A stretch of 64,000 bases of DNA from Ianthella basta (taxonomy: Eukaryota > Porifera > Demospongiae > Verongiida > Ianthellidae): contig OZ025888.1 in the NCBI GenBank assembly GCA_964019415.1, positions 4,717,036 through 4,781,035 on the forward strand. The letters are read 5' to 3'. The position numbers were made by a program, and so were the translations under genes. This document shows, piece by piece, positions 42,415-54,780 of the stretch (position 1 is the stretch's first letter; the number at the start of each line of letters is the position of its first letter). The notes under the pieces were generated by a model. That model saw only the letters and a list, made by a program, of their open reading frames with translations, made no database searches and was not told the DNA's origin.

Positions 42415-45105
42415 TTACATGTTGTCCAGCTGGTGGGAATAGTTAACCTTGTATGAATTCATCTTTCGGAATCCTCTGATACCTAGAACAATTCCAGCCA
42501 CTATCAGTCCCAGGAGGAGGCAGGCAAAAAAGCCACCAAAGAAGCATCCTGCAGCTATTCCTGCAATGTTGGGTGCACTTTCAGTCTTGACTGGATCAGA
42601 AGAGGGACACAGGTTTGGGGTCGAGTCCGGTATCGAACTTGCAGACTGACTGGGAGTGGAATTTGGGATCTGACTGGGAGTGGAACTTGGGATCTGACTG
42701 GGAGTGGAACTTGGGTTTGGACTAGGACTCAAAGATGGACTTGAACTTGAAGTTGAAGCTGGATTTGAAGTTGGAGTTGAGGTAGGGTTCAACGTCGGGA
42801 CTGAGGTTGGAGTCGAATCTGGAGTAGAAACAGGACAAGAGCAAAGAGTTGGAGTTGAAGTTGGATTTGAAGTTGAAGTGGAGGCGGGACCCGTTGAGTT
42901 GGAGGTTGGATTCAAAGCTGTAGTTGACCTAGGACTAGATGTTGGGCTCGGTGTGGTGCTGGATATAGAGCCTGCCGTTGTCTTGGGAGTGGATTGTGAG
43001 GTTGGACTGAGAGCCTGCGTTGACGGTGTTGGGCTAGGTGATGGGCAGGGTTGCTGCAACGAGTGAGGAGAGACCACGGTGCCGTCAGAGAGACGAATCT
43101 TGAGAGTACCATTGGAGATGCCTGCAGTGATGTCATCGAGCAGGGTCTGACTATTCTTTCGTGTACCATTCATGTAGCCAACATTGGAAGGATCGTGGAG
43201 GAGCAAGTTGACCACAATGCTGTCCGGAGAGTAGGTCTGGATCTATAATAGTATAAATGAAACAGAAAGGGTTGGCACAGCTACTACAATGCACGGCACC
43301 AATAAAGAGCATGCAGGCACAAACAGTCATAGCAATCACTGTCAATATGCACGATAAGGTATTGTGACAATTCAAGGATGAATAGAGCCCGGTTCAGTTT
43401 CCAAAGGTGAGCTGAGCATACAATGATGTTAAAGGTAGCTCTACTACAGTAAACATGTACCCAACAAACATGAGCAAGGCATAGCCAGTACAGTGTGTAC
43501 CTGAATGTTCCCAAACTGTGATCCAGGTGACCCAGTAAAGTTGGAGAGGGACGTCCTAATGTTGCTTCGGAGCAGAGAGAGAGTGTTTGGTGTTGGTGCA
43601 ACAGGCAGGGTGAACATCACCTCTTTTGTCTGTTCAGGCGGGAAGCACACGAAAGCATCAAACACTTCAAACGGAGGCTCCTCCGGGTCATTACTGAAGA
43701 TGTCACTAATGTAATCGAACTGGTTAGCAACAGTACCATTCCAAATGGACGTCCCATGGACATGCACACGTAGCACTTGTTTTGAGGAATTTCTACCATT
43801 CACAACCCAGCCATCCCTTGAGAAGTACACCAGATATGTAACATTTTCCAGTGTCACATTGGGATAGGTAGGATCAGCCATTGGAATGAATGCTAGCCAA
43901 GCTTCGGCATCAATTCCTCTTACAGTGGAGGTTCCTTCATACACATAGGCGGAGGCACTGTCATTGTAGGGGGAGAGAAGGTGCAGAAGTGAAGCAATAA
44001 CATAGTTCCCCTGGTCATCTACAACTTCATCAGGTGTGACAAAGCCTGTAGCATTGAGACTGGTGACATTGCAGAATCCATTATCTCGGTTAATCAAGTA
44101 CTGAACACCCTGTGTGAAATCGTGGATTACGCTTATTCGGCTTGGTGCACTTCCGGGCTCAGATTTGTTTTGATATATGACATCATAGCGGACAAGATTA
44201 GCTTGCCGGTCATAGTAAAACGGATAAGTAGTTGTCTGCTTAGTTGTTATAACAGTTGTCTGAGAAATGCTACTGAAGAATTTGATACCGTCAAGAGGAG
44301 GAAGAGGCTTCAAGTTCTTCCTGTTCTTGCAGACTACACCCTCAGGGACAGCAAACACGTCATCGCCAAGAGGAGAAGGGTCAAAGGCAGTGAAGGTGTA
44401 CGTTTTCTCCATAATTACAAACTCTCCAGAAGGTGCACGGATGTAACCTAAGACAGTTGCCGAAATGGGTACGCGGCTAGCATTCAAGGGGAAGCCCCAC
44501 CCCTCTACAGCAAAGTAATAATCAATTAAGTAGGAGCCATTCTCGTAGGCAAAACAGTATTGCCAGTTATCAGTCAGGACACCTCTCACGAACTCTTGGC
44601 CAATGTACATCACTTGGTCCTTCTGCATACCAGGAAAAAACAAGTCGTTAGCAGAGCCAATCTGCAGTGTGCCGTTCGGTCCAGGGATTTCGTGAAAGGT
44701 GAGGTTGGTAGCCCTGTCTTCTTCCAGCGGCACAGCGGTGCAGTCCGTGATTCGGCCTCCAGCATACCTTATGTGGAATGCCTGGTCCGTGTTGAAATCG
44801 GATATCAAGGTGAATTGACGATCGACATTCCAGTAGTCCAACCGACCACGCTGGCGCACGCCGTCATAATATTCCATCACTCGATACGTGGCGTTCAGTT
44901 GCCCATCGGCTGCTTCGATTTGCACGCTAAACTGTGACGGTAAGGAGGGGAACGGAACTGCAAGATCATCAAGCGAGCCGTTCAGCGGCTCGCACATCGT
45001 GAAGTTGCCGTCTACCTGAGCATTGGTATAAACGCACAGCAACGCAGTCAGAAGAAATGTAAATGAGACTTCTTTTCCAAGCTGCATCTTCTCCAGGCCA
45101 CCCAT
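42415..45105 (-). CDS. Receptor-like glycoprotein D (two exons), longest stalk
   Basis: Exon 1 is 45105-43501 (535 codons) and exon 2 is 43242-42415, phase 0, 258-bp intron, giving 810 residues. The start matches C at MGGLEKMQLGKE; an open frame extends 26 codons upstream but is not conserved in C. D is the sister of C and is close to it along its whole length. Exon 2 has the VNLLLHD module, about 165 residues of Ser/Thr/Pro-rich stalk, a transmembrane helix at about 761-789 and tail KVNYSHQLDNM. Compared with C, D has extra copies of two stalk units (SNPASTSS and SSTPSQIP types). No disabling change is visible. Confidence 0.87.
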
Positions 45106-45329
45106 TGTAGCTACTCTGGCTTCAATCAACACGTCTGCCTTGGCCCGTCTTATGACCAGCGGTGAGGTTTGCGTCAGACGCACGTGGGCCTAATGGGAAA
45201 GGGTTGCATAAGCTCGGTGACAACACACGTGTTTTACAGAAACCCATGAATCTATTTAACCCCGTCAGTCAATGAATAATGTTGTTACTGGCTCACCTGA
45301 GCAACGTCATGAATGTATTCATAAGACGT

Positions 45330-45732
45330 CACGCAGTCTCTCCTCCCAAGGGGTGCACGCCTGCTTTTCGATAAAGCGATCCTTTCGCCAGTTTACAAGT
45401 ACGTTCAGGGTCTAGTGCGGTATCTTGGACGCTGGTACCTCAACCCATACACAGCTGCTTTCGTTTAAAGACCCCGCGTTGTGTAGGTGAGTGTATGGCT
45501 GCACGCGCTTTGGGTGGTTGTACGAGGCCGGACAACGCCCACATTTCCAAAGACGGCATGTATGTTTGTTGGAATTTTAAAGGAACCGTTTAAAGCGTTC
45601 TAATCTCCATATGTATGAAACAGAGGGTGATTCTTGTACCTGCGAACGTCACTGCATGCATAATGGCACTGATGAGGTGACCTCATATCAGTTGTTCTCT
45701 CCCACTCCTCCCCGCCCCACAGTGCACCCACC
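45330..45732 (+). promoter_or_regulatory. Promoter/5' UTR region of the POU-I gene with a leader intron
   Basis: TTGTGTAG is followed by GTGAGTG at 45487, a strong donor. CCCCGCCCCACAG at 45710-45722 is a strong acceptor 10 bases before the start ATG. This predicts a non-coding first exon and a 235-bp leader intron. Both parts are preserved in the broken copy at 36844-37245. The divergent receptor D starts at 45105, so the interval may drive both genes. Confidence 0.6.
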
Positions 45733-46824
45733 ATGAGCTTCGACTTCTCCCGGGTCAGCAGCGTCTCCCAAGGACACACACCCATGCATCACCCTCACCT
45801 CGCTAGCCCACTCAATAGCCCCAACCCAGCAGCAGTGGCCATCCCACTGCAGAGCCCAAACATGCCACTGAGCCCAACAAACCAGGCAATCAGCCCTCGA
45901 GGGATCCCTGTGTCACAGATCCCCCCATACATGCACCCACAGCGGACGGGGATGCCTCCCATGTCTGTTCCAGTGGTCCAGTTTGTCCCCCAGCCTCCAC
46001 AGCATCATTCGCAACAGTTCTCCCCCAAGGCGATCCCGACCTCCCCAACCTCTCCCAAGCATGGACAGAATGCCGTGCTTCATACCATCCCCAACAACAA
46101 CATTGCCTCCCTGCCCCAGGGTTTCATGCCTGCGCAAATGACTGCTGGGCCTGGTCCAGGAGGTACCTTCTACCATCCTATTCAGATGATCTCTCAGCCG
46201 CAGCGCAACTTGCAGCCTACGCAATTGGTTGACCCAGAATCACCAGAGGTGAAGGAGCTGGAAGATTTTGCCATCTCCTTCAAGCAGAAACGCTTGAAGC
46301 TTGGCTACACTCAGACACAAGTGGGACAAGCCCTCGCAGAAATCAACGGGACCGACTTTAGCCAGACCACCATCTGCAGGTTTGAGAATCTGCAACTCAG
46401 CTTCAAAAATGCACAGAAACTGAAGCCAATTCTGGAAAAGTGGCTTGAGCAGGCAGAGAAGGCGGGCGGAGTTCCAGAGCAGGAGGAAGCCTCCCCAGAG
46501 CGACGACGTAAGAGACGCACCACCATTGGGACAGGCGCTAAAGATGCTCTTGAGCAGCACTTTGTAAACCAACCTAAGCCATCCTCTGCTGAAATCTCCC
46601 ACGTTGCAGAGTCTCTTCACCTGGACAAAGAAGTGGTTAGAGTATGGTTCTGTAACAGACGACAGCGGGAGAAGCGAGTCCGCTCATCCATCGGCCATGG
46701 TGAAGGACACAACTCGGTTGACCAAGAAGATGAAGATGATGTTGAAGGCCAGGGAAGTCTCTCCAAGTCCAATCCAGGACAGGAACCTTCGCAGACATCT
46801 CCGTCAGACGGCACTACCCACTAA
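45733..46824 (+). CDS. POU1: POU class I (Pit-1-like) homeobox transcription factor
   Basis: This single coding exon of 363 residues starts at an ACCATGA context. Residues 1-165 are Pro/Gln/Ser-rich. The POU-specific domain is about 170-245 ([54 protein letters not shown]). A basic linker [10 protein letters not shown] leads to the homeodomain at about 256-316, with the recognition helix [15 protein letters not shown]. Linker and both domains match class I (Pit-1) better than other POU classes from memory. The C terminus is acidic and Ser-rich. The protein should bind octamer-like sites through both domains. A broken duplicate lies 8.5 kb upstream. Confidence 0.95.
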   Translation: MSFDFSRVSSVSQGHTPMHHPHLASPLNSPNPAAVAIPLQSPNMPLSPTNQAISPRGIPVSQIPPYMHPQRTGMPPMSVPVVQFVPQPPQHHSQQFSPKAIPTSPTSPKHGQNAVLHTIPNNNIASLPQGFMPAQMTAGPGPGGTFYHPIQMISQPQRNLQPTQLVDPESPEVKELEDFAISFKQKRLKLGYTQTQVGQALAEINGTDFSQTTICRFENLQLSFKNAQKLKPILEKWLEQAEKAGGVPEQEEASPERRRKRRTTIGTGAKDALEQHFVNQPKPSSAEISHVAESLHLDKEVVRVWFCNRRQREKRVRSSIGHGEGHNSVDQEDEDDVEGQGSLSKSNPGQEPSQTSPSDGTTH

Positions 46825-47635
46825 CAGAGTATAGTGACACACAGTATTAGTGGCATATACAATGTAGGTGTTTATTTAATATAAATATGGAGCATGCAAA
46901 GGCAGTGTAATCGGAGTGCCAGTTTTAAATAATTTTTGTATTTTGCGTTGACTGTACATGTAGTGCACAGTCTGTGTGGGGTATCAAATGCCCCTCTTAT
47001 GTACATGCACATATATATACAGGTAGTGTTTTGTATTGCACAGTTTATGTATATTTTTATATGACGCTTACATCATATACGTGCAAAGAAATGTATGACT
47101 GTTGCACGATCCATTCCTGCGTGGGCCAGTGAAGTCCTCTTTACACCACCTTTCTGCTATTGAGCAACACTCAGTGGAGGTGTGTTGCACAGCCAGTGGA
47201 AGCACATCTATATATTGAGATTATGTTTGGTGCAGGCACATGTGGGGGTGTGCATAATTATACCCATCTTCCATCATGTGGATCAACTTTAATTTGCACA
47301 TGCATGATTATCAATCACTTCAAAGTGGCAGCTGAATAGCACCTATTCCAGGGTTCATATCACATTTTACAAATTATACGTCAAGCTTTTGGCAGGAGAT
47401 CAGGGTACATTAACATGAGATTATAATTTCGATATGGTGCAACGTTAAGACTGTACAAGCATTCTGTGAGGTAGCCACTATACGTGTAGATACAATGCAA
47501 GTTACAATATACACCACTAATCTATACACACACACAAGCATACAGAGAGAATATGTACAGTATTCATAACCTACACATTGTATGCATATAAAATATACAC
47601 AGTAATTAAAGCACAGTTCTACGTAGTTGGTGATG
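46825..47635. other. 3' flank of POU gene, no further gene
   Basis: AT-rich sequence consistent with a 3' UTR and intergenic space. Long runs of TATAT occur near 47010-47060. No coding evidence was found on either strand. Confidence 0.5.
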
Positions 47636-48356
47636 CTAACTATCTGTGCACGATGCTTCCATCAGCTTGGAGACCTCCTGAATGGGATGCCGCAGCTCCT
47701 CAAACTCGTTGCAGAGCAAACACAGTTTGTTCACTAGTTCACCAACAGTACCAGACTCCTTCACAGCTTTGGCTATTCCAGAGTCCACATCCTGCAAGGA
47801 GTGTGCAGGACAGTGCAAGAGCGGGTTGAAAGGTGGACACTATCTTGAAGTACAGTCACACATGAACCATAAAGTGGCAAGGCACAAACTAAGCAGCACT
47901 AAAAACTTGTGTACACTACTGCTGGGGCATGCAGCGGTAGCGTCTATATATACACCACTTCAGCCAGTCCCTAGTCACCTACACATAATTATAGTTATGA
48001 ACACTCTAATTGCTACCATGTGCCACAAGAATGCAGACCAAAGTGCCCATGATGCATAAGATGCACAGATGATGTGAACAAGACCCAGCATATTCATGAG
48101 CTCCTTCACCCTTCAGCCCAAACACAGTGGTGATACTATCTCCCCTGATAGAGTCTAGTGGTTAGGCTTGGACAGACATCATGGAACCAGTATGGGTTAA
48201 CTGCCTCAATTAACCGGCCATTAATGTGTCAGAGGTCAATAGTGTATCAGTAGAACTATGAATCTCATTAATCCTATGCACCAATCCATCAGTGGATACC
48301 TTACAACTTGCTGCAAGTCCTTGTTTGGAGCATCCTTACTCATAGTACACACTCAC

Positions 48357-48392
<36 letters not shown>

Positions 48393-51300
48393 TCCACCAA
48401 TGGTGGCTAAGGGGGAGGGAGTTGTACACCCCAAGAGGCCTCCTCTCAAGCCCCCCAGACTGTAAACAGGTTGAGGTCATGAGGGAGTGTGGTGGCCACT
48501 TGAGAAGGCTTCTCTCTGATTCTCTGGTGTCAGTGATCAGTGATCACACACAGATACTGCAAGATACACACAGCACACACATGGGCATGCACACAATACA
48601 TTGTACACAGAGACAGACAGACAGACAGACAGACACCCACACACCATCACACTCACACATACACAATCACATGCACACCTACCCACATACCTACACCCTA
48701 CACACCATCCCCCCACCCACACACTCCCAGCCACTCCTCATATGACAGGGGCAGGGCCTATCAGCTAGAACATTACACACTAACTTCTACTTATAGGACA
48801 ACACAGTAGACAGTGTGGAACATCCTCAAGGGGGAGAGGACAGGGGGAGTGAAACTGAGGTTCCAGGTACTGCAACTTGGGGCGGGTATAGAAACAAGGG
48901 CTTTAATGTACTGGAGAGACTTATGAGAGGGGGTGGGAGGTTCATGCAAGGGAGTGGGGAGGGACGTTCACCGCCCTTATGCACTGTTCACAGCATTACT
49001 CTCACCTCACTGCTGGTGACAACATGATACACAATGACCATGTTTCCACGGTCTGCACGTCCACAAGAGTAGAAGGCATGGACTTTGTGGCCTTCCAGCA
49101 GACCAATTTGAGCATTTCTAGGAGAGAATGCACTGCCATGCTAGCATACAAGAGAGAGTGAGAGAGAGACAGCACACTCATGTCAAAGCTCGGTGTAAGG
49201 AATAGCCACCTCTATATCACCCACACATCATTCACACACATCACACACACTATCCCCACACACACATCACACCATCCCCCCACATACATCACATACACCA
49301 TCCCCCACACACATACTCACACCATCACCATGCACACCACACCCTACCCCCACATCACACACACATCACACTCACCACACACAACATGTACACTACCTGC
49401 ACACATCACACTCACACCAACCCCACACATTACACTAACACCATCCCACACACACACATCACACTCACAATCTCCACCACCCGTGGTCCTAGCCTGTTGA
49501 CTGCTATACCATCCAATTCCTCCGAGCCCTCACAGACATCCTGCCCCACCTCAGTGACATTGTACGGCTGATACAGCCCCATCTCTACTGTCTCTTGAAG
49601 GTAAAAGGCTTTGTCTCCCAACATTTCAACACTCTGAAACAACCATAGATGGTAAACCATGTTTACTTCTCGAGCCTCGGGTTCCACTCCAGATTTAAAA
49701 TCTGGAATTGAATGTATAGAAATGAACAAATCCAAATTCTCTGGGTTGTCAGGTGCCTGCAACAAGATGGACACAGCACAAGTCAAGCAGTGTCTATCTG
49801 CCATGTGTAGTAGAAGTGTTCTGATAATATTGCACCGTCTTTTGATTCCCATTACGACACTCAATCAATCTAACATGTCCCCGAAATCGCAGGTTGTTTT
49901 CACAATATTTATACTATGGAGTCACATGGCCACTAACCCAATATCCTCAATTCATCTGAATAGCAAATTTAATGATAGTTTACATGACTGCTAAGCTAAA
50001 AGTGGAGGCAAGTAATCGTGATGTGTTGTCATCCCCTGTAGGTATGTATGCATATCTGCAGTTGGTGCAACGAAATTCTATGCTTGTGTATGCATAACAA
50101 TACAATCCTATGTTCATGTATGTATATCTGTAACGCTTGCGCAATGCTTGCACAACGAGGCCAAAATGAGCCCCGGGGAGATGACTGCGAGCTGTCTGAA
50201 GGCAGGTTCGCATAGCAAGTGACGATTGCAAGTTATTTGCCCATTTGGCTGCTTAGACACCTCTCACTGCTGCACTGGTGCACTATGCTAAGGACAAAGT
50301 CGCTTTCATCACTGCAAGACAAAGAATCGGACAGACTATTAAGGACTTGCGCCACAGCGAGTATGCACATGGACACTACATCAGCTTGGAGATGTCCTAG
50401 CTAACAGCTGCCACAACTGTGCTTGGGCCATTATGAACAGTGCAGAAAGTAAGCATGTTCAAATGCGGCACCCCAAAGGGCCAACGCCACTTTATCTACT
50501 TCTCACAATGCACTTTCCTTCGCCTTCTTCCTCATGTTCTCAGGCACACACTACATTTTGCAGCTGCTCAGCGAGGCTGTTCGCATTTTGAATGCATACC
50601 CTAGTTTAGTGCTATATCTGGCACAGCCTTACATCAAACTCATCACTGCATCAAATGATACAGCTTTGAAGCACACAGCCAAACCTTGCTCTGCAATACA
50701 TTCCTGATGGAGGAAGGGAGGACAGCGAACACTGCAGACTTGTCTCTGCACCCTACAAGCGAGGCACTCTGGAGGTGGAGCAGAGCATATGGGAGTGCCA
50801 TTAGGTAGTCGTCAAACCCATAGACACCACTGAACGGGGAAGAAAGAGGAACATACAAGTCAGTCAGAGGAACATAGAGTAAGAATGGCATATTAATGAA
50901 TGCTGTACCATTACACCGAACAATGAGCTAAATTCAGCAAACACTTCTCTATTCCAGACACCTGTGGTACAGTTTGGGTCAGGTCCAAGTGTCCTAATTT
51001 TGTCTCGATTTCCGTGCTACTTTGGCTACATTGCCATTATCAGTCAGCAACCAATCCCATGAACACAGTATTGGAACATGAGATGGATCACTCATAGATT
51101 GACATCAGCATGCATCTGAGACTCCACCTACTCAATACTGCATTCACGCGATCTATTGGGGAGCATTGCTATAGAGCTGCACAAACCCACAAACCAGCTA
51201 TATTATGGACACACAGTGTGCCATTAGCTTCAATAGCTGGCTGCAAGACCCACAACTACTGTTTGTATCTGCACATGTGCATACACTACACGTCCATGTA

Positions 51301-51719
51301 CACACTCAGTTACTGTGCTGGTACGTGGCAGTCGCACGCATTCACAGCGACTTCCTAATATGGTCACAGTGTGCAAATGCACATGTCTGAAGTAGTCGAA
51401 GTCGAGTTTGCTGTATGTAGGGGGCTCAGCCTGCAGGTAAGTGACAGTGCGTGTAATACTACTCACCACTGCGGTATGCAGTGGTAGGGCAGCATCTCTG
51501 AGAACGTTTTCACGGCGAGAGGATCCTCCTCCACCTCGGGACTCCTGAGAGACACTTGGAACACGTCCTCCAGCCATGTGCCAGTGGATGTGGTGTTCTT
51601 CCGTCGACGACTCCACCAACCATCCTCCGGCGCCACTGCAAAAAAAAACACGCAGACATAGCGCACGGCCATGATAATTCTCTACAGATTATTCCACCGA
51701 ATGCAGATTTACCGGCCAT
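47636..51719 (-). CDS. Unrecognised multi-exon gene, incomplete model
   Basis: Several minus-strand blocks look like exons of one gene, divergent from ATP5PO. A likely start is ATGGCCG at 51719-51713. The next block, 51635-51467, reads EDGWW...GTWLEDVFQVSL...LPYHCIPQ after a poly-T/CAG acceptor. Others are about 51430-51370 (PPTYSKLDFDYFRHVHLHTV), about 50835-50735 (GFDDYLMALPYALLHLQSA), 49770-49650 (NPENLDLFISIHSIPDF), 49635-49485 (SVEMLGDKAFYLQETVEMGL to GPRVVEI plus GTGAGT), about 49130-49015 (GHKVHAFYSCGRADRGNMVI) and 47791-47636 (C terminus, ending at TAG). Phases do not all close, so exons are missing or misplaced. I do not recognise the protein and assign no function. Confidence 0.5.
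48359..48389. repeat. (CA)n microsatellite
   Basis: About 15 CA units. A (GACA)n run follows at 48610-48635 and CA-rich degenerate sequence at 49215-49470. Confidence 0.9.
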
Positions 51720-51799
51720 TTTGCTACGCATATGGTGATTCCCCCATGATGAATGACGTCAGAAATTGTCACAACGGATCAGTCCACGCCCTAAACAAA
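51720..51799. promoter_or_regulatory. Divergent promoter of ATP5PO and the minus-strand gene
   Basis: Eighty bases separate the two candidate start codons. A perfect CRE palindrome TGACGTCA lies at 51754-51761. Both genes begin at AAAATGGC-type starts (AAAATGGCGGCC for ATP5PO, AAAATGGCCG opposite), which overlap YY1-like motifs. Confidence 0.65.
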
Positions 51800-53197
51800 A
51801 TGGCGGCCATAAGGAGGGCAGCAACTTTGCATCGACTGGTAAGCCTGCCTTTTGGCTGTAGAAGGTGTATTGTGAGGTAACAATGTGTGTATACTCTTTA
51901 GATGCTTTCTCGAGGATTTGCTACTGAGACTACTAGCGTTAAGGTGAGTGTATCTGTACGTCTTATGTTCTCAATTGCGTTCACCCCTGCACACTCCCCA
52001 TGGCCTCATAGCCACCGATACAAGTTTTTGGCGTTGAGGGTCGATATTCAACGGCACTGTACACCGCTGCGCACAAGAATAAATCTTTGGAGAAGACGGA
52101 GACAGAGCTCAAGGCTTTTGAGGTTGGTGACCACTTTTGTCATGAATCCTTCATGTTGCGCAGGCGCTTCAACATGCTTTTTGACGGGTGAAAGTGCTGC
52201 TAGAAGAATAGGTTGTGTATGTTCTTACATTTAATAGTACATTACAGCGGAAGCCCTGTAGAAAAGACACTGAATTCAGGACACCTCTGTAATGAGGACA
52301 GAGCCCACTGTCCCATCTACATAGAGACATGTACAAAGCTACCTGTGAAATAAGGCCACCTCTCTAATCAGGACACTTGGGTCTGTCTCAAAGCTGTTCA
52401 GAATAGAGAGGTGTCGCTGTGCAATGTTGTGCTGTTGACTAAAATGTGCTAATGGGCATAACTTGTATATATTCATTGCTCCATGTATTTCTCAGAAATT
52501 GGTTGCCGACAAGCCCGCTGTGCTGGACTTCATTCTGAACCCAATGGTGCAGACAGAGCAGAAGCTTACAACTATGAATGAACTGCTTGGTGCAATGAAG
52601 TTCTCCCCCATGACCATCAACCTCTTCAAGGTGATGGCTGAAAACAACCGGCTCACAAAACTGCCGGAGGTTATTCGGTCGTACATGAAACTGATGGCGG
52701 CACATCGAGGGGAGCTCTCATGCAGTGTGACAACAGCTAAGGTTGGTCATCTGTGCAGCGCATGAATTGTTAATATTGTGATGTTTGTGATCAGTAGTCT
52801 TCACAAGGGTAGTGCATGAAGGGTGCACTGGAACATTAGGTAATTGAGGGGTGGCTAGTGGATGGTTGTAGTGGGTTCGAGAGAGGGTGTCATTTATCTG
52901 TGCAGAGCGCAGTAGCTGAACGCAGGGAGAACTTCATGAAGCAATGCATGTGTAGTGCATGTGAATAGTATCGCCCACATCACATGACTAGTGGTACCTT
53001 TCAAGGAAGGTCCGTTGACGTTTTTGTTGGTGGTGCTTTGCCCACAGCCTCTGAAGGATTCTGAAGTGAAGAGTCTTGAGAAGGCACTGAAGGGTTTCAT
53101 GAAGGACTCAAAAGTGCTCATGTTGGAGAAGAAGGTGCGTATAGGGGGTGCTCAGCCTCACTGACAGCTTAAGTGCTCCAAACTGCCCTCTTTCATC

Positions 53198-53253
<56 letters not shown>

Positions 53254-53303
53254 GTGTGTGCGTGTGTGTGTGTGTGTGCGTGTGTGTGTGTACGTGTGTG
53301 TGT

Positions 53304-53338
<35 letters not shown>

Positions 53339-53618
53339 GGCAAGCACGCATGTGACTCACTGTGTCGGTGTGTTTGCATACAAGAGTGTTGTGTACATGT
53401 AAGTGGACTTTGTGTGCAGTGTAATGTTGTCTCACAACTGCAGCTAGTGACTTCACTGTGTAGCAGGACCTGACAATGTATTGTATTATCTCACTCAGGT
53501 TGACCCCGAGATTGTGGGTGGGATGGTGGTGGAGGTTGGGGACAAGTTCATCGACCTCTCCACCAGGACGAGGATCAAGAAGATGGTCGGTCTCCTCAAG
53601 GAGTCCACCTCAGTCTGA
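51800..53618 (+). CDS. ATP5PO: Mitochondrial ATP synthase subunit O (OSCP), six exons
   Basis: Exons 51800-51838, 51902-51943, 52012-52122, 52496-52741, 53048-53134 and 53499-53618 are all phase 0, total 214 residues, and match the usual length. Residues 1-25 are basic and Ser/Ala-rich, a mitochondrial presequence ending near RGFATET. The mature protein has the family pieces [20 protein letters not shown], the helical core ([47 protein letters not shown]), [12 protein letters not shown], and the C-terminal [24 protein letters not shown] links the F1 head to the peripheral stalk in the inner membrane. Intron 5 holds a long TG repeat. Confidence 0.97.
52255..52425. repeat. Dispersed repeat in ATP5PO intron 3
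   Basis: Words such as GTAATGAGGACAGAG, ATAGAGACATG and GAGAGGTGTC recall blocks upstream of receptors B and E (17760-17860 and 38460-38570) and near 9490-9570. Confidence 0.45.
53198..53336. repeat. Long (TG)n microsatellite with CG and AC interruptions
   Basis: About 139 bases of TG with periodic CGTG and TACGTG variants in ATP5PO intron 5. Long frames here are artefacts. Confidence 0.95.
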
Positions 53619-53765
53619 CCACTAGTACCTGTGAACTGTAATGGAGTATATCGGTACACTTATTGGCGTGTTCTGTCGGCCATATTGTTGTATGTTTTAA
53701 TAATAGTGTAATCTGCTATCATGGCTGTGCTCTCTTTAGATTGATCTGGGGTGGGTGCTGTGTGT

Positions 53766-53814
53766 GGAGAGGGTGTGTGTGTGTGTGTGTGTGTGCACGT
53801 GGGTTTGGGGGTAG

Positions 53815-53862
<48 letters not shown>

Positions 53863-53898
53863 TAGTAGTAGTAGTAGTAGTAGTAGTAACAGTAGTAG
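53766..53898. repeat. (TG)n and (TAG)n microsatellites
   Basis: Two TG runs, the second passing directly into about ten TAG units, lie 150 bp downstream of the ATP5PO stop. Confidence 0.95.
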
Positions 53899-54780
53899 TT
53901 TGTGATACATAGGGGAAGTGCATGGCAGTGCATATGAGTTGTACATACCAGTACTGCTGAATAGAGCACTGAAGAAGCATGTCTTGCATTTACTGCATAA
54001 GGCAGCCCCCTCTAAAACAGCCAATCTCCCTCGCCCCAAATAGCACCAAGATGCACTAAAGCATTGCAGTCTTCCTCTGTAATGCAGCCACCGCTCTGTT
54101 AAGGCCAATTATAACTGGCTCACATGCAGGTGGCTGTCTTACACATGTCTTAAGACACTTAATTCACTGTACTGTTTAATTCAGTAGAAGCATGCACAAA
54201 CACAGTGCACAAGTGCTGTTGTCCTTTCATAGGTCATCAGGTTCTTGCAATTGAGAGAATCAATATTAGCGAATGAATATCAACAAAATATAGGATCACC
54301 TGAGAGATCAAGTGTCCTCTCCATAGTGCATCCTTGAGCACCTCCTTTAGCAGAATACTCAAATTGCAGCCATGATGACACCGTATGTGTAAGAGCATTG
54401 GCAGAGACATACGACGCAGCTTGTAGCCCTTGTGCATGTGCAAGTTGCACATAAACCGTTGCTGCACCTCTTCTTGTATTGATCGGTGCTGGTCTTGACC
54501 TGCAGCTTGTGCTAGTGGTGTTCTCCTATACCATCAATACACTGAGCAGCTTACACCAGCGGAGGCCCCACATTCTTAGCAATGGTACATTGGTGTTTTT
54601 CTTCTCAATGTAACAGTAATATACAAAATTATAATGATGTGCATACAAATGCATAGTGCAACATGCACTGTGTGGTGACGTGTGTACATGTGGTGTATTA
54701 ATTAATTACGTACGCAAGCATTTATACCCTTATTGCTGATGATATTCATTGCTGATAATATTCATGGTGATTTGTGAAAA
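53899..54780. other. Intergenic; dispersed CAGCC repeat and TRIM leader
   Basis: 53990-54140 matches the dispersed repeat at 14340-14600 (AAAACAGC, CTGTAATGCAGCCAC). 54730-54780 is a leader with a direct repeat (GATATTCATTGCTGATAATATTCATGGTG), duplicated before the second TRIM gene at 57838-57870. Confidence 0.5.

Noticed and set aside
53108-53473. Frames of alternating Cys-Val or Thr-His
   Set aside because: They are translations of the TG microsatellite in ATP5PO intron 5.
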